A stretch of DNA of 64,000 nucleotides from positions 13,099,343-13,163,342 of the forward strand of contig ML677358.1 of the NCBI GenBank assembly GCA_007922305.1, read 5' to 3'. How positions within the stretch are numbered: the stretch's first letter is position 1; every line of letters starts with the position of its first letter. Positions 11,701 to 27,439 of this stretch are shown here, one piece after another. This stretch comes from Dermatemys mawii. Its lineage: Eukaryota; Chordata; Testudines; Dermatemydidae. The position numbers were made by a program, and so were the translations under genes. A model generated the notes under the pieces. The model did no database searches, was not told the DNA's origin, and was given only the letters and a program-made list of their open reading frames with translations.

Positions 11701-13296
11701 GTTTGTTAATGTCCTTTGTTTCTTCCAATTGTTGTGTGAAGTACTAAAATGAACTGAGTGGCTGTGAGGAAGGGAGAGCTAGCAAAAGGAAAATAATTAT
11801 ATTTTTCTCTGGTTCCATAAAATTTTTTTTAATACAAAATCATGCTACAGACCTTAGACGCGTGTATTATGTCCATCCATGTGAAACATGAAAGACCAAG
11901 CAGAGTAGTCTTTATTGTTGGAGAAAAGATGAGGTTCTGAAGTTTTTTAACCTTCTTCCAGATGAAGCTCCAAATTATTAAAGGCTGATGTGCTTCAAGG
12001 TAGGATTCAAGAAAAGAATGTTGAACACTTAGCAAGTGACAAAATGGCAGCTATCCTTTGCCTTAACTAATTGTCTAATGAAGTAAACTACCAATGGTGA
12101 AATGGTAGTTTTGCTGTTGTCTTCAATGAAGCCAGGACTTCATCCCAAATGCATACAGTACCACCAGCTGTTCCAAAAGGTGCCATTTTGTTAAGAGAAC
12201 AAACAATTCATTTATTATCTACAATATAATTACTATCTTCAGTATAACCAACAGGTATAATTTTGATTGCAGTCAAAACTCAACCTTCTCCTGCTAGTTA
12301 CTGTGGATGTTCTCTTTCTATCTCTGCTCACTAGCAGTCTGGTAATATAAAAATGCTTAACTACAGTCATAGAAAAGAGAAACAGAAGAAACCTCCATCC
12401 TTCTCACAAACCAAGGCAGATTCAATTAGTAATGTTTGTTCTGAAGTGCCTTGTCTATTCAAAAGCCTGTCTTCAATATATTTGGAATAAAACACATGTT
12501 TTTATAATATTTATTCAATTATTTTGACATTCAAATATTGTGCTATACAGTAATAACAGTTAAACAAGTAACCATTTTGCAGTATAGATTATGTTCAATA
12601 CTGCATTTGTTAGATCTATTAATTGCATAAATAGCTAACTTTATATTTTTAACCAAAAATAAAGTCCTGGCTAATTAACTAAAATGTTATCTTAGGTTTG
12701 GGGTTTTATTTTTCAAGTTTTATTGATACATTTCTCACAGGTAATATGGTGTTACATAACAGGAATCATCTAGGGAGGAGAAAAAGAAAAGAAATTGGGT
12801 TCCAGCAGACTACAGCGTACAGGGGAAAGACTTTAGAACCACATGACATTTTTATCCAACAACAGAGGTTACAAACCACAGCTGCAGCAGCAGCTAACAT
12901 GATTTACTAGTTGCATAAATTATGCTATCCATCGGGGAAATGGTATGTTGCTTTTAACACCCTCTAGAAAAATCCTTTCCAAGTAGTAACACTGCCCCGA
13001 AAGGGTCATTATATAGACTGATTGATCCAAAGCCCAGGGTTGTCAGGAGGAGTGTTTCCATTAACACTAATGGGTTTTGGGATCAGACCCTTAATAAGCA
13101 TGCAGTTAGGTCTGTAAAACGGTAACTGATAATTACTATATCGTAGGGCTAAGTAAAGTGTAGTTTCAAAAGAAAAGGAACTAGCCCAAACCTTTGCCAT
13201 CTGTAAGTTTCTCTCCCCACTTCCAAAACTCCTAATATTTCCCTTTGCTCCCTGCAAACCACTAAATAAGCCTCCAATATTTCCCCCCTGTAGTGT

Positions 13297-13533
13297 TCAC
13301 AATGAGCCCTGGCTTCTGCCCTCATAATAGTCACTAGCTGCTCTCATCTTGAATAAGTCCCTTGAATAAGTCTCATAGTCCCATCCTCCTTTGAAGCGGC
13401 TGTCAAAAGACTCAAAAGGCAGCCTCTCTCGTGTGTCATGGCCACCGCTGAATTTGTGCGTCTTCGGATGCTGCTGTGTAATGCTGTAATGCACTGTAGG
13501 GGTAATTGTAGGGGTATAGGAGTTGTGGGAGTG
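13297..13533 (-). other. Unexplained 78-codon open frame
   Basis: The minus-strand frame reads HSHNSYTPTITPTVHYSITQ ... HKFSGGHDTRERLPFES, FDSRFKGGWDYETYSRDLF, then RAASDYYEGRSQGSL and a stop. The composition (R, D, Y, S, G rich) looks like a real low-complexity protein rather than a random frame. I do not recognise the family. There is no intron structure or start codon that I can defend. A processed-pseudogene scrap or an unknown transposon protein are both possible. Confidence 0.2.
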
Positions 13534-14628
13534 TCATAAAAGAGGGAGCTGAGGCCTACTGAAGAATCCTGCAGAGAGGCTGAGCAGAGAAAACAAAAAG
13601 GGGGCGACTGCAGACACAGGCACCTGCTGTGCTTTCCCCATCACACTTTTGCTTTCATTTGGGCTGCTCTGACTATTGTTACTGTGGCCTTAGTTCAACT
13701 GTAATCTCCAAAATCTTATTGCTTTCTGTTGCCACGGCTGCCAATAAGCATCACTAGTGGTATAAACACAACCACACCTTTTTGAGAGATTGTTTGCAAA
13801 TGAATAAACCCTCTTGTGGCCATATCACTAGATTTGCAAATAAGTACAGATCTATCGATGCCTCGATGCTACAGGGACTGGTACTGAAAACAGATTAGTT
13901 TGCTACACAGATGTTACATAGAACAGATCAACACAAATCTCTAGCTCCACACCTCATGTTGCTGCAACTTTATTTTCTCTCTCGACTTTTCTTCAGCACC
14001 TCAGATCATTCCATCTCTTAGATAATTAGATTTTTACTAGCAATTCAAAAGCCAATGCTTTTGGCCAAACTGGGGCCCCTGGAAAGCCTTAGTTCTAAGC
14101 AAGCTCTTGACTTGACTTCCCCTACAGCTTTGAGCTAAACACTTAAACTCTCTTCCTCAGTTTCCCCCCTCCACTCAGTTAGATTAAAATACTTTTTTTC
14201 GAGTGATGTGAAGATGAATGAGTTAAAGTTTGTAGAGATGAAAAACAGTAAGTGCCAAATATTATGAACTACTGACTTGAAAACTATTAAGATATTAAGC
14301 CCCTTCTTTGTGCATTCTCTTTTTTATACCACATAACAATGACTGTCCAAGTCCATTATTCCGTAGGCCACTTTACAAGACACTGGCATCTGCACTTGAA
14401 TCACATCCATACAATCCTCCCAATTCACAACTTTGTCAGTCTTTTCTAGGTGGCCTGCAGTGAACCAGAGTTTGAGGAATACTAGTGAACATTTTCTCTT
14501 CAGAAGTGTCAGTCTCCAATCTTACCACTGTTGTGGTCCTTTCTCGTATTGCCTCTGAAATGAGTGGACCAGATCACACACAAATTCTGACAAGGTCAAC
14601 CAGAAAGAGCAACACCATCTTGTTCCTA

Positions 14629-14820
<192 letters not shown>

Positions 14821-15134
14821 CTAGGACACAAAAAAAGCAGAGCATATGTTGCTTCTGGAGATATCTGACATAGAATTCCATTACAAACACTCTCTGCAGT
14901 TTATTTTCTTCCAGCTTTAAATGAGGCAGATGTTATCACAGAGCAATAAGGACCATTTAATATCATCTCTGTGGCTAGTTCACATTTGAGTGGAGTTTTC
15001 ATGCAACATTACTGACTCTGGTAGTGAAATCCTGCCCTGCGTGGAGTGATGCTGGAATGTGAGAGTGGATTCATCATAATGCCACAGGATAGAATGGACA
15101 AGGGCAATTAGCCACCATGTGATGAGCTGCATGC

Positions 15135-15215
15135 GGTAGACATTATTTATCTGTATAACTGCAGTGTCTAGGAGCCCGAGTCATGGACCAGGACTTCACT
15201 GTGGTTGCTAGCCAG
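15135..15215 (+). mobile_element. L2-like 3'-end repeat
   Basis: TTTATCTGTATAACTGCAGT, GTCTAGGAGCCCGAGTCATG and GACCAGGACTTCACTGTGG belong to the dispersed family recurring at 33060, 44030, 51815 and 53625, which resembles the 3' end of L2-type LINEs. Confidence 0.4.
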
Positions 15216-16546
15216 CAAAGGACCTGACCAGACACCTTAGCTAACAGGCTATATACTGTGTTGGAGCTGTGGTGGGCAAAGGCAAGACGGTTTCCTTGTC
15301 TACTACTCTCATGGGTGCTAGGTAAATATGCTGCTTTACTGCTGTGGGGAGGGGTTGGGGGTGTATGTGAATAGTCTGTCCAAGCCCTCTTCCTTGCTGA
15401 AGACACCTGTGCAGCACAAAGCTGGATTTAGCACTATGCTAAATTGGTGCTGCAAACAAAGGCCCCTTTTGCACAGGTTCCCGAGAGACTGGTAACTTAG
15501 TGGTAAAGTGAACAGAGTTTATACAGACATTGAAAGAGTAGAGATTCACCCATTTTACTCAAACACAAGTTAACAGCAGTTATTTGAAGAAGGTACTATT
15601 CAAAAGAATACATACCAGTGACTTTCTCCCAGAGCAACACCAATGGGATTGTGTCCAGACATCATAATACAGCTGATGCTTAGAGTCTCCTATTCACTGT
15701 CGGGAGTCGCTGTGTTTGTCATACACATTATCGTTGATGAGTTTTGAACCAGAACTCTCACTGGAAGCTCCTCTTAGCATAGCTTACAGTTTAGTCCCAC
15801 TTTTAAGAGATGGAAGCAGGAGGCAAAGCTCTACCACATGTCTCAGAAGATCATCTGCCCTCAGGCCAACCCAATAGGAAGTTGTACGAAACCTGCCTGG
15901 CCTCATAGATGCTCTTTGTGTATTATGTTCATGGTATAAGGGAGACCTCTGCTTCACTGACTGTGCACACAAGCTGTCCTATCTGCCTTCAGCGCCTCTT
16001 GCCCACATTAGGAATGCTAATACATCATCCTTTCAATAAAATTGGTTATTTTTGTGCAAGATGCAGCATCTGGCCTTATGTGAGCAGTAAGCCTGAAACA
16101 TTAAACAAGCAAGTGATGAAAACCACTGTTGTTCCTCTCTAGCCTAGGTGGGAGTTTGGCAAAAAAAAGAAGTAAGCAGACATGAGCACTGTGCGTGGCA
16201 GGTTAAATGACATAGCAGGCTTTGTGTTTTAAGCCTGGAACTGCTAATGAAATTAGAGCATAATAATTTCTTGACCTCTCATTAAAACAAATAAAAGACC
16301 CAACAAGATTAAGAAGAATTTCCTTATCACATCAAAGTTAGTTTATTATTACTTGTTTATAGTTAGCTGGACAGAATATCCTTCATGGCAGGCTTCACTA
16401 TAATTAGGGCTTCTATTTTTCAGGGTTTATTAATTTCATTTTCAAGGTTTATTGATAGCAATTTTTGAGTTTTATGTAGATGTCCAAAAATTAGAGGTTG
16501 GGGAGGGAGCTCTCTCTTTGTATATTCTGTAATTGGTAATATATAT

Positions 16547-17325
16547 TGTCACAGCTTCAGGGTAATTTCATCTATATTCCCACTTCCTTGGTCCACTCCA
16601 GGCACGCCCTAATCAGGTGTCAGGCATCCAGCCATCGTCTGTCTATGGGTAGAGACTCTTGTCTCAATTTCTTCTGACTCGGGGTGGGGAAATGGGGTAA
16701 GGCTGTACAGCTCCCTGACTTACCCTGTAATACCTCCAGCAAGCCAGTCTGCCTCAAGGCCAGCAGCTGTGCTCTCTCTCCAAGGGCTATGACCAACGTA
16801 TCGCCAGCAGTCACAACTTATCGCACAGCTCTGTCTAAGCAAGCACCCTTCTTCTTAAGGCAAAACCATTACAGAGAAAATGTAATAAAAACAATAAACA
16901 GATTTAAACCCACACTAAACACAGCAGGAGTCACCCATCAGTCTTATGGGGCCCTAGCAGGCCAAAGTCTTTCTAAAGCTTCCCCTTGGAGAAAAGGTCC
17001 TGGATCAGAAAGAAGGCCCTGAGTCAGTTTAAATGAAGCTGTTATGCCAAAAGCCCTTCCTTTGTCTATTGGTATAGGGAAAACCCAGTTTGAACCAGGA
17101 TATGCAAGCCTCCTTAGGGGGTGGTACCTCTCTAGAGCTGTTTACAACCTGAATGATTCACCTTAATCTCCCCCTACTATTATTAGTTCCTGGAGGAGCT
17201 AAACACAACCCTCCCCCTCACCAGAACTGCATATAATCCCTGGCCCACAGCGATACATAAATCATTCATAACCTTAATCCAATGTTTCCCCAAAGATATT
17301 GCATGCAGTTGTAACATCTGTCACA
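16547..17325 (-). mobile_element. Possible solo LTR with TGTCACAG...CTGTCACA ends
   Basis: This 779-base unit begins TGTCACAG and ends CTGTCACA, a perfect 8-base inverted pair of the TG...CA type. It is flanked by TATAT on both sides, a 5-base target duplication. No internal retroviral protein region is next to it, so a recombined solo LTR is the likeliest reading. On the minus strand a TATAT-type box precedes AT-rich polyadenylation-like sequence, which suggests orientation. The TATAT flank sits in AT-rich DNA and could be chance. Confidence 0.5.
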
Positions 17326-17756
17326 TATATTACATTACTCATGACAGCAGTATATACTGTAACGAATAATTTCTTTGTAATGTTCCCTAGTATACTTTAA
17401 TGTAACACTAGGTTAAAGTGTGCTACCGATCCTTTAGTGTGCACAAATAGGGTTTACATAGACCCATTAATCTGGAACACATAAGTGCACTTTAGAAATC
17501 ACATCTCCATAGTCCACATTACTGCTCTGTGTAGACAAGCCCTCAGATGCAAGTAACCATTTCTGGTGTTTTTCCTGTGTTTATTGGATAATCACTGATT
17601 TCTTCTCCGCCCCCCCACATCAGGGTGTTTTTATCAGTGTTTAGCCATTAAAACCTAAAATCGGAATCCCTAACTATAATGCCCTTATTAAGGCCATTTT
17701 AAGGACAATTACAACACTCCCGGATGAGGAACAGCAGAACTCAGCTAAGTACTTAC

Positions 17757-17889
17757 AGCTGTGCACATCATGTAGCCCAAACCAAAATCAAAACGGCACT
17801 GCTCATTCATGGAGTAGTGAATTCCTGGCAGCTGGGGAAGGGAAGGCCAATCATGTTCAAAAGGATCATCACGCAGACAATCATAGGAA
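17757..17889 (-). CDS. ADAMTS2: ADAMTS2 exon: end of protease, start of disintegrin-like domain
   Basis: After one base completing a histidine codon it encodes [40 protein letters not shown] and MCTA (44 residues). It joins the metalloprotease domain to the disintegrin-like domain, where the cysteines of QCRFDFG and MMC begin the second domain. The acceptor is TATTGCAG and the donor GTAAGT, phase 0. The arginine in [10 protein letters not shown] replaces the leucine I expect in mammalian ADAMTS2, 3 and 14 (from memory). Everything around it is conserved. Confidence 0.95.
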
Positions 17890-21898
<4,009 letters not shown>

Positions 21899-22164
21899 TC
21901 ATCAAGGGTAAAATCAAAGGCCCTATGTGGCTTAGGATCTTTAATCCCACTGAAAGTAAATGGCACTTAGGTTCCTAAGTCACTTAGGAACCTTTTAAAA
22001 GTTTCACTCCAAGTGACAGCAACTTTTCATTCCTTTTTGCTTTACAAAAAAAACCACAAAACAAAACCAACCTTCCCTCTTGCCCTTTTTTAGGGGTTTC
22101 TACTATATTTTTCTGAGAATTAAATTTGGCTGATACTGGGTCTTTTTTCGGGAGACATATCACT

Positions 22165-22310
22165 AATAATCATAGACAATTAGGGTTGGAAGGGACCTCA
22201 GGAGGTCATCTAGTCCAACCCCCTGCTCAAAGCAGGACCAATCCCCAACTAAATCATCCCTGCCAGGGCTTTGTCAAGCCCGACCTTAAAACCAACTAAC
22301 TGCATGGTAA
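22165..22310 (-). mobile_element. CR1 LINE 3' end
   Basis: ATCATAGACAATTAGGGTTG, GAAGGGACCTCAGGAGGTCA, TCTAGTCCAACCCCCTGCTC and AAAGCAGGACCAATCCCC are the reverse complement of the canonical reptile CR1 3' end. It is well conserved and so fairly young compared with its neighbours. Confidence 0.85.
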
Positions 22311-22924
22311 CATGTTCGGACTAAAGGTGACTTAAAAAGCTAAAGACATCTTTAGTGATGTATCATCCATTCTATGACATGTTCCTAGCTGCTGAAATAC
22401 TGAAGCCAAAAGTTAGGGATATGAGAACCAAATACATGTAGGAATCAGTTCTGTGTCTCTATCTAATTAATATGCACTGTAGAATTCACCGGACTTTGAC
22501 AACTGTTCTTAATGTAAGAACAGTAAAGCCCCATTGAGTGAAAAGACTTCTGGGATTTGCCATTCCACTGAGGAGATGAGGGCATCTAAATGAATGTGCT
22601 TTATTCCTGAAGAAACTGAGTCGTCCTAAAATAACAAAAGATTTACCAGCTCTCTGCCTGGGCATGGTTCTTACTACACAAGCAAATAAAATAGTCATAT
22701 CCTTCAAATGAAAGTATTAGGAAGTGAATGTAGCTTCAGTTCTTGGCATACATTATTATGTTATAACATACACTGTACCCTCTATGAGATGTTGAAGTGA
22801 TGCACACAGAGAAGATGTGACTATATTTACTGAGAATTGCTTTCGGAAGTCATGTCTTTCACTATAGCAAATTTATTTTGCATAACAATAAATACTCTGC
22901 CAGAAGATTGAAATGCATTTTGTA

Positions 22925-23095
22925 GGCTGTAATCAGTTTAGCCTCAGAATGCGTCTGTGACATAGGTAAGCATGCCTCCATTTTGCAGCTGCAAAAACTG
23001 AGATAGAGTGTTCAATGGGCTTGTCCAAGGTCACAAAGGAATTCTTTGTCAGAGTTAAGAATGGAATCTAGGCCTAACTCTTTAGTCTTGTGTCT
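22925..23095 (+). mobile_element. MIR-type SINE fragment
   Basis: CATTTTGCAGCTGCAAAAAC, TGTCCAAGGTCACAAAGGAA and TCTTGTGTCTTAACCACAAG follow the MIR core and tail order. It ends about 80 bases from the exon at 23181-23286. Confidence 0.5.
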
Positions 23096-23179
23096 TAACC
23101 ACAAGGACAAACCGTCCCAATGCCACAAACAGTTCCCAGCATCAAAGACATAATAAGATAGGGCCTTTTAAAGTACTTA

Positions 23180-23365
<186 letters not shown>

Positions 23366-23509
23366 TCATCTAATCTCTACTGCTGTGGCACTTGGATCTT
23401 TCAGCAGCACAGAAGTGGTACTTACAGAAGTGTCATCATCAGGCTTCCAGAAAGGGAGAAGCAGCACACTGCTAGATGTCCTAAACTAATGTCCTCCTAG
23501 AGCCACTTT

Positions 23510-24085
23510 ACACTATTCATATTTAAAACTAGTTCTTGACAGCCACATAGTGCTTTACATTATTCTAGTACCGAATGAATATTAAGGGCTAAATTCAATC
23601 CTGAACACCATTGTAGACAATCTTGGCCCTAAATACTGAATCTTCATAACAGCCCTGTGTTGTCAGTAAGCAAGTATTATTATCTCCATTTTGTACAGAT
23701 GGGGAACACAGGTACAATAAGGCTAAACGTCTTCTCCAAGGCCACGTAGGGCAATTAAACACCCAGGGCTGGCCCTGTCAACTGACTCTGGCTTGTGGGG
23801 CTCAGGCTGTGGGGTGTAGACATTCAGGCTTGGGCTGAAGCCCAAGCCCGAGGATCCAATGATGGAGGTGGTTCCCAGAGCCCAAATGTCTACAAGGTGA
23901 TTTTTAGCCCCATCGCTTGAGCCCCATGAGTCCCAGGCAGCTGACCTGGGCAGCTACAGCCACGTTTCAGTTCTTTCATTCCAGTGTAGATGTACCCATA
24001 ATGACCTAGTGGCAGAGCTGGGATTATAACCCAGACATTTCTGGTTCCTAGCTCCATGTTCAAACCAGTAGACCACACTGCCATT
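23510..24085 (+). mobile_element. MIR-type SINE split by a MITE
   Basis: The first half (23510-23760) ends CATTTTGTACAGATGGGGAA, ACACAGGTACAATAAGG, CCAAGGCCACGTAGGGC. The second half (24000-24085) resumes with GACCTAGTGGCAGAGCTGGG, ATTATAACCCAGACATT, CAAACCAGTAGACCACACTG. The two halves are contiguous in the MIR consensus, so the sequence between them is an insertion. Confidence 0.6.
23765..24000. mobile_element. GC-rich MITE inserted in a MIR
   Basis: GGGCTCAGGCTGTGGGGTGT, AGACATTCAGGCTTGGGC and GAAGCCCAAGCCCGAGG on the left are mirrored by CCCAGAGCCCAAATGTCTAC, TTTTTAGCCCCATCGC and AGTGTAGATGTACCC on the right. The GTGTAGAC ... GTCTAC core is the same family as 1362-1640. Confidence 0.5.
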
Positions 24086-24108
24086 ACTATGTTATAATGT
24101 CACCAGCG

Positions 24109-24535
24109 CATGGGTAGCCAGCCTGAGCCTAAGAAGGAGCCAGAATTTACCAACATACATTGCAAAGAGCCATAGTAATTCATCAGCTCCCGCTCTGCTC
24201 CCAGCACCTCCCACTCACCAACAGCCCTGCTGATCAGCACCTTCCGCTCCCTTTCCACACCTCCCAATCAGCTGTTTCATGGCGTGCAGGAGGCTGGGGG
24301 GGAGGGGAGGAGGGAGAAGAGTCAGGGCACGGCAGGCTCAGGGGAGGGGGCGGGAAAGGGTGGAGTGGGGGCAGGGCCTATGGCAGAGCCAGGGGTTGAG
24401 CATTGAGCACCCCTCAGCACACTGGAAAGTTGGCGCCTGTAGCTCCAGCCCTAGAGTCAGTGCCTGTACAAGGAATCGCATATTAATTTCTGAAGAGCTG
24501 CGTGTGGCTCCAGAGCCAGAGGTTGGCCACCCCTG
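24109..24535. mobile_element. Non-autonomous hAT element, 427 bases
   Basis: The ends are CATGGGTAGCCAGCCTGAG and GGTTGGCCACCCCTG. The flanking octamers are CACCAGCG (24101-24108) and CGCCAGAG (24536-24543), matching at 6 of 8 positions, as expected for an aged hAT target duplication. The interior includes GAAGGAGCCAGAATTTACCA, a purine-rich GGGGGAGGGGAGG run and GTGTGGCTCCAGAGCCAGAG, all features of an abundant turtle repeat that I recognise. Confidence 0.7.
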
Positions 24536-25520
24536 CGCCAGAGTATTTCACCTTGTTCTCAAATAATATTGAGTAACCTTTTTTTCTTGTGGGAATGCAG
24601 GCTGTTTAGTCTTGAGATACACTGGTTTCTAGGCATAAATGTTTACATACTCATTACACCTTGTTTAACACTACACTACCTGCCCTGGCAGAGAACTAGT
24701 CACATGCCTATTGAAGACAATGCACTCTAGAAATAAATACATTCATTTTATGCTGGTGTTTATGGTGGCCATCTAGAAGAAACATGAAACCAGGCTCCAG
24801 GTCAATCAAGTATTATTCTATGTGAAACAAGCATATTAATCTCCTAGATCATGCATGGATTGGATACAACTGAAATACTGCTTTGAAAGGTAACAAGAGA
24901 TCTCTGCCCTGGACTTTTAATCATGTGCTCCCACTTCTATAAGACACACAAAGTCTGGCTGTTGAACCAATTACATTTATTTTCACAGTTCACCATGAAT
25001 TCAGTGTAATCTCCTTTAAGGCCATTCCGTACCTGATCTTGTGAAGGGGTAGAGAGAGAGCAAGGACAAGGACTCTACTCAAGCATGACGTCATAGAATC
25101 TTCACAAAGTTCAAGTCCTCAGTGGGTACCAAGAGTGCTCTTGGCCAATGCCAACAATGGCACTAGTCAATCCAAATGGAGTGGGGACGAGCCTCATGCT
25201 CTCTAACTGGCCAGAAGGATGATTCCACAAGGGAGCTGGGAGTGCAAGCTATGCTCTGTAAAGGGGTAAAAACAGGCTACTCTTGTCTATGCTGTTCTAT
25301 GCCCCTTCAATAATAAGCATCTATTAAGGCACAATATTTCTGAGAGTTCCTGCTGGAGTACTACAATGATTAATCTGGAGCTGTGCCTTAAGGCACAATC
25401 TACTCCTTAGCTTTTGGGAATCTTTAAAACCTCATATTATACATAAAACTTTTATACCTTACATTCGGGGATCAAAGCAATCAGATTTCTTTGGCTTGAA
25501 TAAGAGTAAAGACATGTTCC

Positions 25521-25644
25521 TAGGGTGACCAGATATCTTGATTTTATAGGGACAGTCCCATTATTTGGGGCTTTGTCTTATATAGGCACCTATTACTCCC
25601 CCTCCCACATCCAGATTTTTCACACTTGCTGTCTGGTCACCCTA
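25521..25644 (+). mobile_element. Small hAT element with TAGGGTGACCAGAT ends
   Basis: It begins TAGGGTGACCAGATATC and ends GTCTGGTCACCCTA. The inside reads ATTTTATAGGGACAGTCCC and TTATATAGGCACCTATTA. An approximate 8-base duplication flanks it (CATGTTCC / CATGTGTC). The same family is inserted in the opposite orientation at 55419-55544 and as a fragment at 27346-27437. Confidence 0.75.
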
Positions 25645-25863
25645 CATGTGTCCCCAAAATAATGCTATTGTAATAGAGAGGTAAAACAATGGAACAGTGA
25701 GAAACGAATGCATTCCTAGCAAAGGCTACCTGAAAACAAATAGCACTTGGCAAAATACTCACATTAAGAATAAATGTTAGAGGCTCCTAAGCTAAATTAG
25801 CTTTATCTGAATGATGAAAGAAACCCCAATCAGTAATTATAATATTTATAAGACATTTTATCA

Positions 25864-26064
<201 letters not shown>

Positions 26065-26081
26065 TTATTTCATCGTTTTGT

Positions 26082-26215
26082 AGATTATAAGGCCGGAAGG
26101 GACTATTAGATCATCTAGTCTGACCTCCTGCATATCACAGACCCTTACATTTCACCCAGATACTTCTATACTGAACCCAAAATCTTTAGTTAGACCAAAG
26201 CATTTCAGTCCAATT
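26082..26215 (-). mobile_element. CR1 LINE 3' end
   Basis: GATTATAAGGCCGGAAGGGA, CTATTAGATCATCTAGTCTG and ACCTCCTGCATATCACAGAC are the reverse complement of a CR1 3' subfamily different from the 22165 copy. It starts about 45 bases from the ADAMTS2 acceptor at 26037. Confidence 0.65.
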
Positions 26216-26529
26216 AACTTTGGTCAACTATTATCAATTTGAAAATATGTCAGACATTTGTTCAAACATTTTATGAAAGCTCCAATCATGTTAAAGGAAA
26301 TATTGCAAGAAGAAAACATATTGTATGAACTAGGTATGGAAATATCACATGTTCATTCACACTTTGATTATGGCATTTTTGACATATTTTCTGTTGCCTA
26401 TGATGTATTGCAAGAAAAGATCATGGTTAACTTGATAACAAACTTATGAGACATCCATTACTCTCTATTTAATCAATCTGTATGTAGGCAAGTCACACTG
26501 GATTTAAGATACTGAAGTGTCTAATGTAG

Positions 26530-26850
26530 TTTACTGTACATAGAATCTAGAGCTGGAACATTTTCATTCAGTTATTTTCCCAACAGTGCATGATTGTTCC
26601 TCATTATACATTTCCTATGATTTCATCCAGGCTAGTTTTAAATACGTCAAGGAATGTGGCTTCAATCAAGTCTCTTGGCAGATTATTCCATCGGCTGCTA
26701 GATCTCACTGTCAGCAAATTGTCCAGATATTCTGCCTACATTTTCTCCTTCTTACAGAAACCTATTGCCAAATTCTTTGCTAACTTCAGCAGAATTACAC
26801 CAGCAGCGAGTTTGGCCCATAGAATACAGAGATGGAAAACACCTGTTTGG
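26530..26850 (-). mobile_element. Old CR1-type LINE fragment
   Basis: The words TTTCATCCAGGCTAGTTTTA, AATACGTCAAGGAATGTGG and AGATTATTCCATCGGCTGC follow the CR1 3'-region order (TCCAGCCT ... AAAAACCTCCA ... TTTATTCCA). Divergence is high. Confidence 0.5.
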
Positions 26851-26959
26851 CCTTACATCTAATGCTAATAATAATATTAAAAAGCACCATGATCACCTCT
26901 ATTTTTCCCCACATATGTGCAGAATGAAATTTGTTATGTGCACTAACTCCATATTGGTG

Positions 26960-27345
26960 CACAAAAAATTCATGTGGTGGGGAGTAAGGCCGAGGTGTTT
27001 GGGGATGTGGGGAACTCAAGACTGGGGCAGAGGATCGGGGTATGTGAGGGCTCTGGGGTGGGGCTGGGGATGAGGGGTTGGAGTGCAGACTGTCTGGGGG
27101 CTATGGCAGAGAGAGAAGACGCCTCCCAGGTCTATCTCCCTGCAGCAGGACCTGGGCTGCGGTGGGGTGGGAGGAAAGAGGCACCTCTCCCCAGCTGCCG
27201 ATGATCTGTGCAGGGGCTGGGTTGGGGCTGGGGGAGGGGCACCTCTCCCCTGTTCACGGCAAGTCCGGGCTGGGTCCGGTCAGGACAGGCATCTTTGCCT
27301 GCTGTGGCAGGTCTGTGCTGGGGGATAGACAGCATCTGTTCTGGC
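26960..27345. repeat. G-rich dispersed repeat
   Basis: The plus strand is strongly G-rich (GGCTCTGGGGTGGGGCTGGG, GGCTGGGGGAGGGGCACC), with CACCTCTCCCC repeated twice. It resembles the interior of GC-rich turtle hAT-type repeats. Overlapping open frames here are by-products of base composition. Confidence 0.4.
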
Positions 27346-27437
27346 TAAGGTAACCAGGTAGCAAATGTAAAAAATTGGGATGGGGTGGGGGATAATAGGC
27401 AACTATATAAAAGACAAAGCCATGAATATAGGGATGT
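27346..27437 (-). mobile_element. Truncated small hAT element (GACCAGAT family)
   Basis: AAGGTAACCAGGTAGCAAAT, GTAAAAAATTGGGATGGGG and AATAGGCAACTATATAAAAG match the 55419-55544 copy in the same orientation, up to about two thirds of the element. It then breaks into PLE sequence. Confidence 0.55.
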
Positions 27438-27439
27438 AG

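Larger units (their letters stand above)
14821..17756 (-). other. ADAMTS2: ADAMTS2 intron, 2.9 kb
   Basis: It contains an L2-like fragment (15135-15215), a possible solo LTR (16547-17325) and a GTGTAGAC-type MITE piece near 17395-17545. Bases 15220-16540 show nothing that I can name. Confidence 0.7.

Noticed and set aside
27078..27353. Overlapping open frames in several phases
   Set aside because: The G-rich repeat tract explains them; no start context or conservation signal.
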